A stretch of 15,362 nucleotides of DNA from JBHIBC01 sp046758905. GTDB taxonomy: Bacteria; Acidobacteriota; Polarisedimenticolia; Gp22-AA2. Positions 14,158 to 15,362 of this stretch are shown piece after piece. Positions within the stretch are counted from its first letter, which is position 1. Each line of letters begins with the position of its first letter. The stretch covers positions 1 to 15,362 of the forward strand of contig JBHIBC010000067.1 in NCBI GenBank assembly GCA_046758905.1, read 5' to 3'. The notes beneath the pieces are model-generated. The model worked only from the letters and a program-made list of their open reading frames with translations, made no database searches and was not told the origin of the DNA. Position numbers and translations under genes: made by a program.

Positions 14158-15297
14158 TCAGGCGTCCGCGACGCGCAGGATCACCTTCCCGCTCTCGCGG
14201 CCGATCATCCTCCCGAACGCCTCCTGAAAGCTCTCGAGTGGATAGGTATGGGTGATGAGGGAGCGGATCTTGTGCCGCACGTCGGCGCGCGAGGTCAGCT
14301 CCCGGGTCTTCTCCCACGTCCGGTACAGTCGCCGTCCGACGATCCCCTTGAGGGTGATGCCGCCGAAGATGACGTCCTCGGCATAGCGCTCGAGGGTCAC
14401 GGCGCTCGCCTTGGGCAGCCCGAACAGCACCACGGCGCCGCCGCGCCGGACGGCGCGCAGCGCCGCGTCCAGGGCGTCGGGGTGGCCGCTCATCTCCATC
14501 GCCACATCCACCTCCAGCGGCGCCGCCGCGTCCCGCACCAGCCCGGTGATCCGTTCCCGCTCCCGGCCCCGCGCCGCCGCGTCGCCCCAGGAGGTCGGCT
14601 CGGTGCACAGCGCGACGTGCGCCCCGGCGCCGGAGGCCAGCCTCAGCCGGTAGGGGCTGGCGTCGACCGCGATGATCCGCGCCGCGCCCTCCGCGGCGGC
14701 CACGACGATAGAGAACAGGCCGATCGGCCCCACCCCGAAGACGACGACGCACCGCCCGCGCACATCGAACGCCGTCGCCGCGTGGACCGCGTTGCCGAAG
14801 GGCTCCTCGACGCACGCGACGTCCACCGGCACGACGGCGGGGTCGTTGACCCAGGCGCAGGCGGCCGGGATCGCGATGTACTCCGCGAACCCTCCGTCGC
14901 GGTGCACGCCGATGATCGTCTCGCGGACGCAGACGTGATGCTCGCCGCGGCGGCATTGATAGCACCGGCCGCAGGCGATGTGGCTCTCGGCCGAGACCAG
15001 GTCGCCGACACGGATCGCCTCCGAGGCGCCGGCGCCGACGCCCCGCACCTGGCCCCCCACCTCCACGACCTCGCCGCAGAACTCATGGCCGACGGTCAGC
15101 GGCCGAGCGAGGCCGTCGGTGGCGGACAGGATCTTGCGGGCGATGGACGGATCCCAGGCGTAGATGTGCGCGTCGGTGCCGCACAACGAGGCGGCGCGCA
15201 CCCGGATCAGGACCTCCTCCGGCCCGCACGCCGGGAGCGGTGCGTCCATCAGTTGAAGGGCGTCCGGCCTGGGCGCCACCTTGCGAATCGCCTTCAT
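14158..15297 (-). CDS. tdh: L-threonine 3-dehydrogenase
   Basis: Tdh is a zinc-dependent medium-chain dehydrogenase that oxidises L-threonine to 2-amino-3-ketobutyrate with NAD, feeding Kbl. The 379 residues include catalytic zinc ligands Cys39 (ASLCGTDAHIYAW) and His71-Glu72 (VGHEFCGEV) and structural zinc cysteines 109, 112, 115 and 123 (ACGRCYQCRRGEHHVC). The EEPFGNAVHAA block and the NAD fold VVVFGVGPIGL follow. Compared with the 341-residue E. coli enzyme it is longer, with short insertions before the VGHE motif and near residues 88-94. The ATG at 15297 is preferred over the in-frame GTG at 15306, because GAGGT (15309-15305) lies 7 bases before the ATG and the GTG overlaps that site. It is the first gene of the tdh-kbl unit. 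A broader sugar or alcohol dehydrogenase role is unlikely beside kbl. Confidence 0.93.
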   Translation of the reverse strand: MKAIRKVAPRPDALQLMDAPLPACGPEEVLIRVRAASLCGTDAHIYAWDPSIARKILSATDGLARPLTVGHEFCGEVVEVGGQVRGVGAGASEAIRVGDLVSAESHIACGRCYQCRRGEHHVCVRETIIGVHRDGGFAEYIAIPAACAWVNDPAVVPVDVACVEEPFGNAVHAATAFDVRGRCVVVFGVGPIGLFSIVVAAAEGAARIIAVDASPYRLRLASGAGAHVALCTEPTSWGDAAARGRERERITGLVRDAAAPLEVDVAMEMSGHPDALDAALRAVRRGGAVVLFGLPKASAVTLERYAEDVIFGGITLKGIVGRRLYRTWEKTRELTSRADVRHKIRSLITHTYPLESFQEAFGRMIGRESGKVILRVADA

Positions 15298-15303
15298 CGG
15301 ACG

Positions 15304-15309
15304 CACCTC
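15304..15309 (-). promoter_or_regulatory. Ribosome binding site that decides the tdh start
   Basis: On the minus strand GAGGTG (15309-15304) stands 6-7 bases before the ATG at 15297. The alternative GTG start (15306-15304) is part of this site and has no purine-rich stretch of its own. In the remaining 53 bases to the window edge I see no convincing -35/-10 pair, so the tdh promoter is probably outside the window or atypical. Confidence 0.55.
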
Positions 15310-15362
15310 GCACCGAGCGCGGGGATCCGGAATGTGAAGCGCGGAATGGTGCCTGCAGGAAC

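Overview
The window is a gene-dense, very GC-rich bacterial chromosome segment with core metabolic and regulatory genes. I see no mobile element, CRISPR array, rRNA or tRNA. The gene set (HprK, RapZ, a mannose-family EIIA, HPr and EI in a row; an IHF-like gene followed by MerR; a type II fatty acid cluster; Kbl/Tdh) and the Gram-negative style of the neighbours suggest an uncultured, high-GC Gram-negative lineage. Acidobacteriota is my best guess, and a deltaproteobacterial-type or related candidate phylum is possible. This placement is inference, not something the sequence proves.

Layout. (1) Positions 1-5294, plus strand: fatty acid initiation and elongation genes plsX (5' end cut by the window edge), fabH, fabD, fabG, acpP, fabF. 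The first four are joined by 4-base start/stop overlaps. acpP follows a 99-base gap that holds a good candidate promoter and a leader hairpin. (2) Positions 5320-6396, minus strand: a single gene for a divergent relative of the archaeal-type (type II) glyceraldehyde-3-phosphate dehydrogenase, convergent with fabF. (3) Positions 6397-6588: a compact divergent control region with a sigma-70-like promoter for each direction, two 9-bp direct repeats exactly 20 bp apart at the -35 boxes, and a perfect hairpin just before the hprK ribosome binding site. (4) Positions 6589-11312, plus strand: hprK, rapZ, EIIA(Man), ptsH (HPr), ptsI (EI) and a small cupin, almost all overlapping or tightly spaced. (5) Positions 11320-12926, plus strand: a promoter, an HU/IHF family gene, a MerR-family regulator and a secreted DUF6503-like protein, all overlapping. 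(6) Positions 12942-15297, minus strand: tdh then kbl, the two-step threonine-to-glycine pathway.

How the parts may work together. Region 1 makes acyl chains: FabD loads malonyl onto ACP, FabH starts chains, FabF and FabG elongate and reduce, and PlsX hands acyl groups to phospholipid synthesis. Region 4 holds a complete soluble phosphorelay (EI to HPr to EIIA) plus the kinase that marks HPr on Ser46 and the RapZ sensor/adaptor, but no membrane permease. It therefore looks like a regulatory PTS that reports carbon and energy state. The divergently transcribed GAPDH-like gene shares its control region with this operon, which suggests, but does not prove, a link between central glycolytic flux and PTS signalling. 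Regions 5 and 6 are separate transcription units. No convincing intrinsic terminator is visible anywhere, including at the two convergent junctions.
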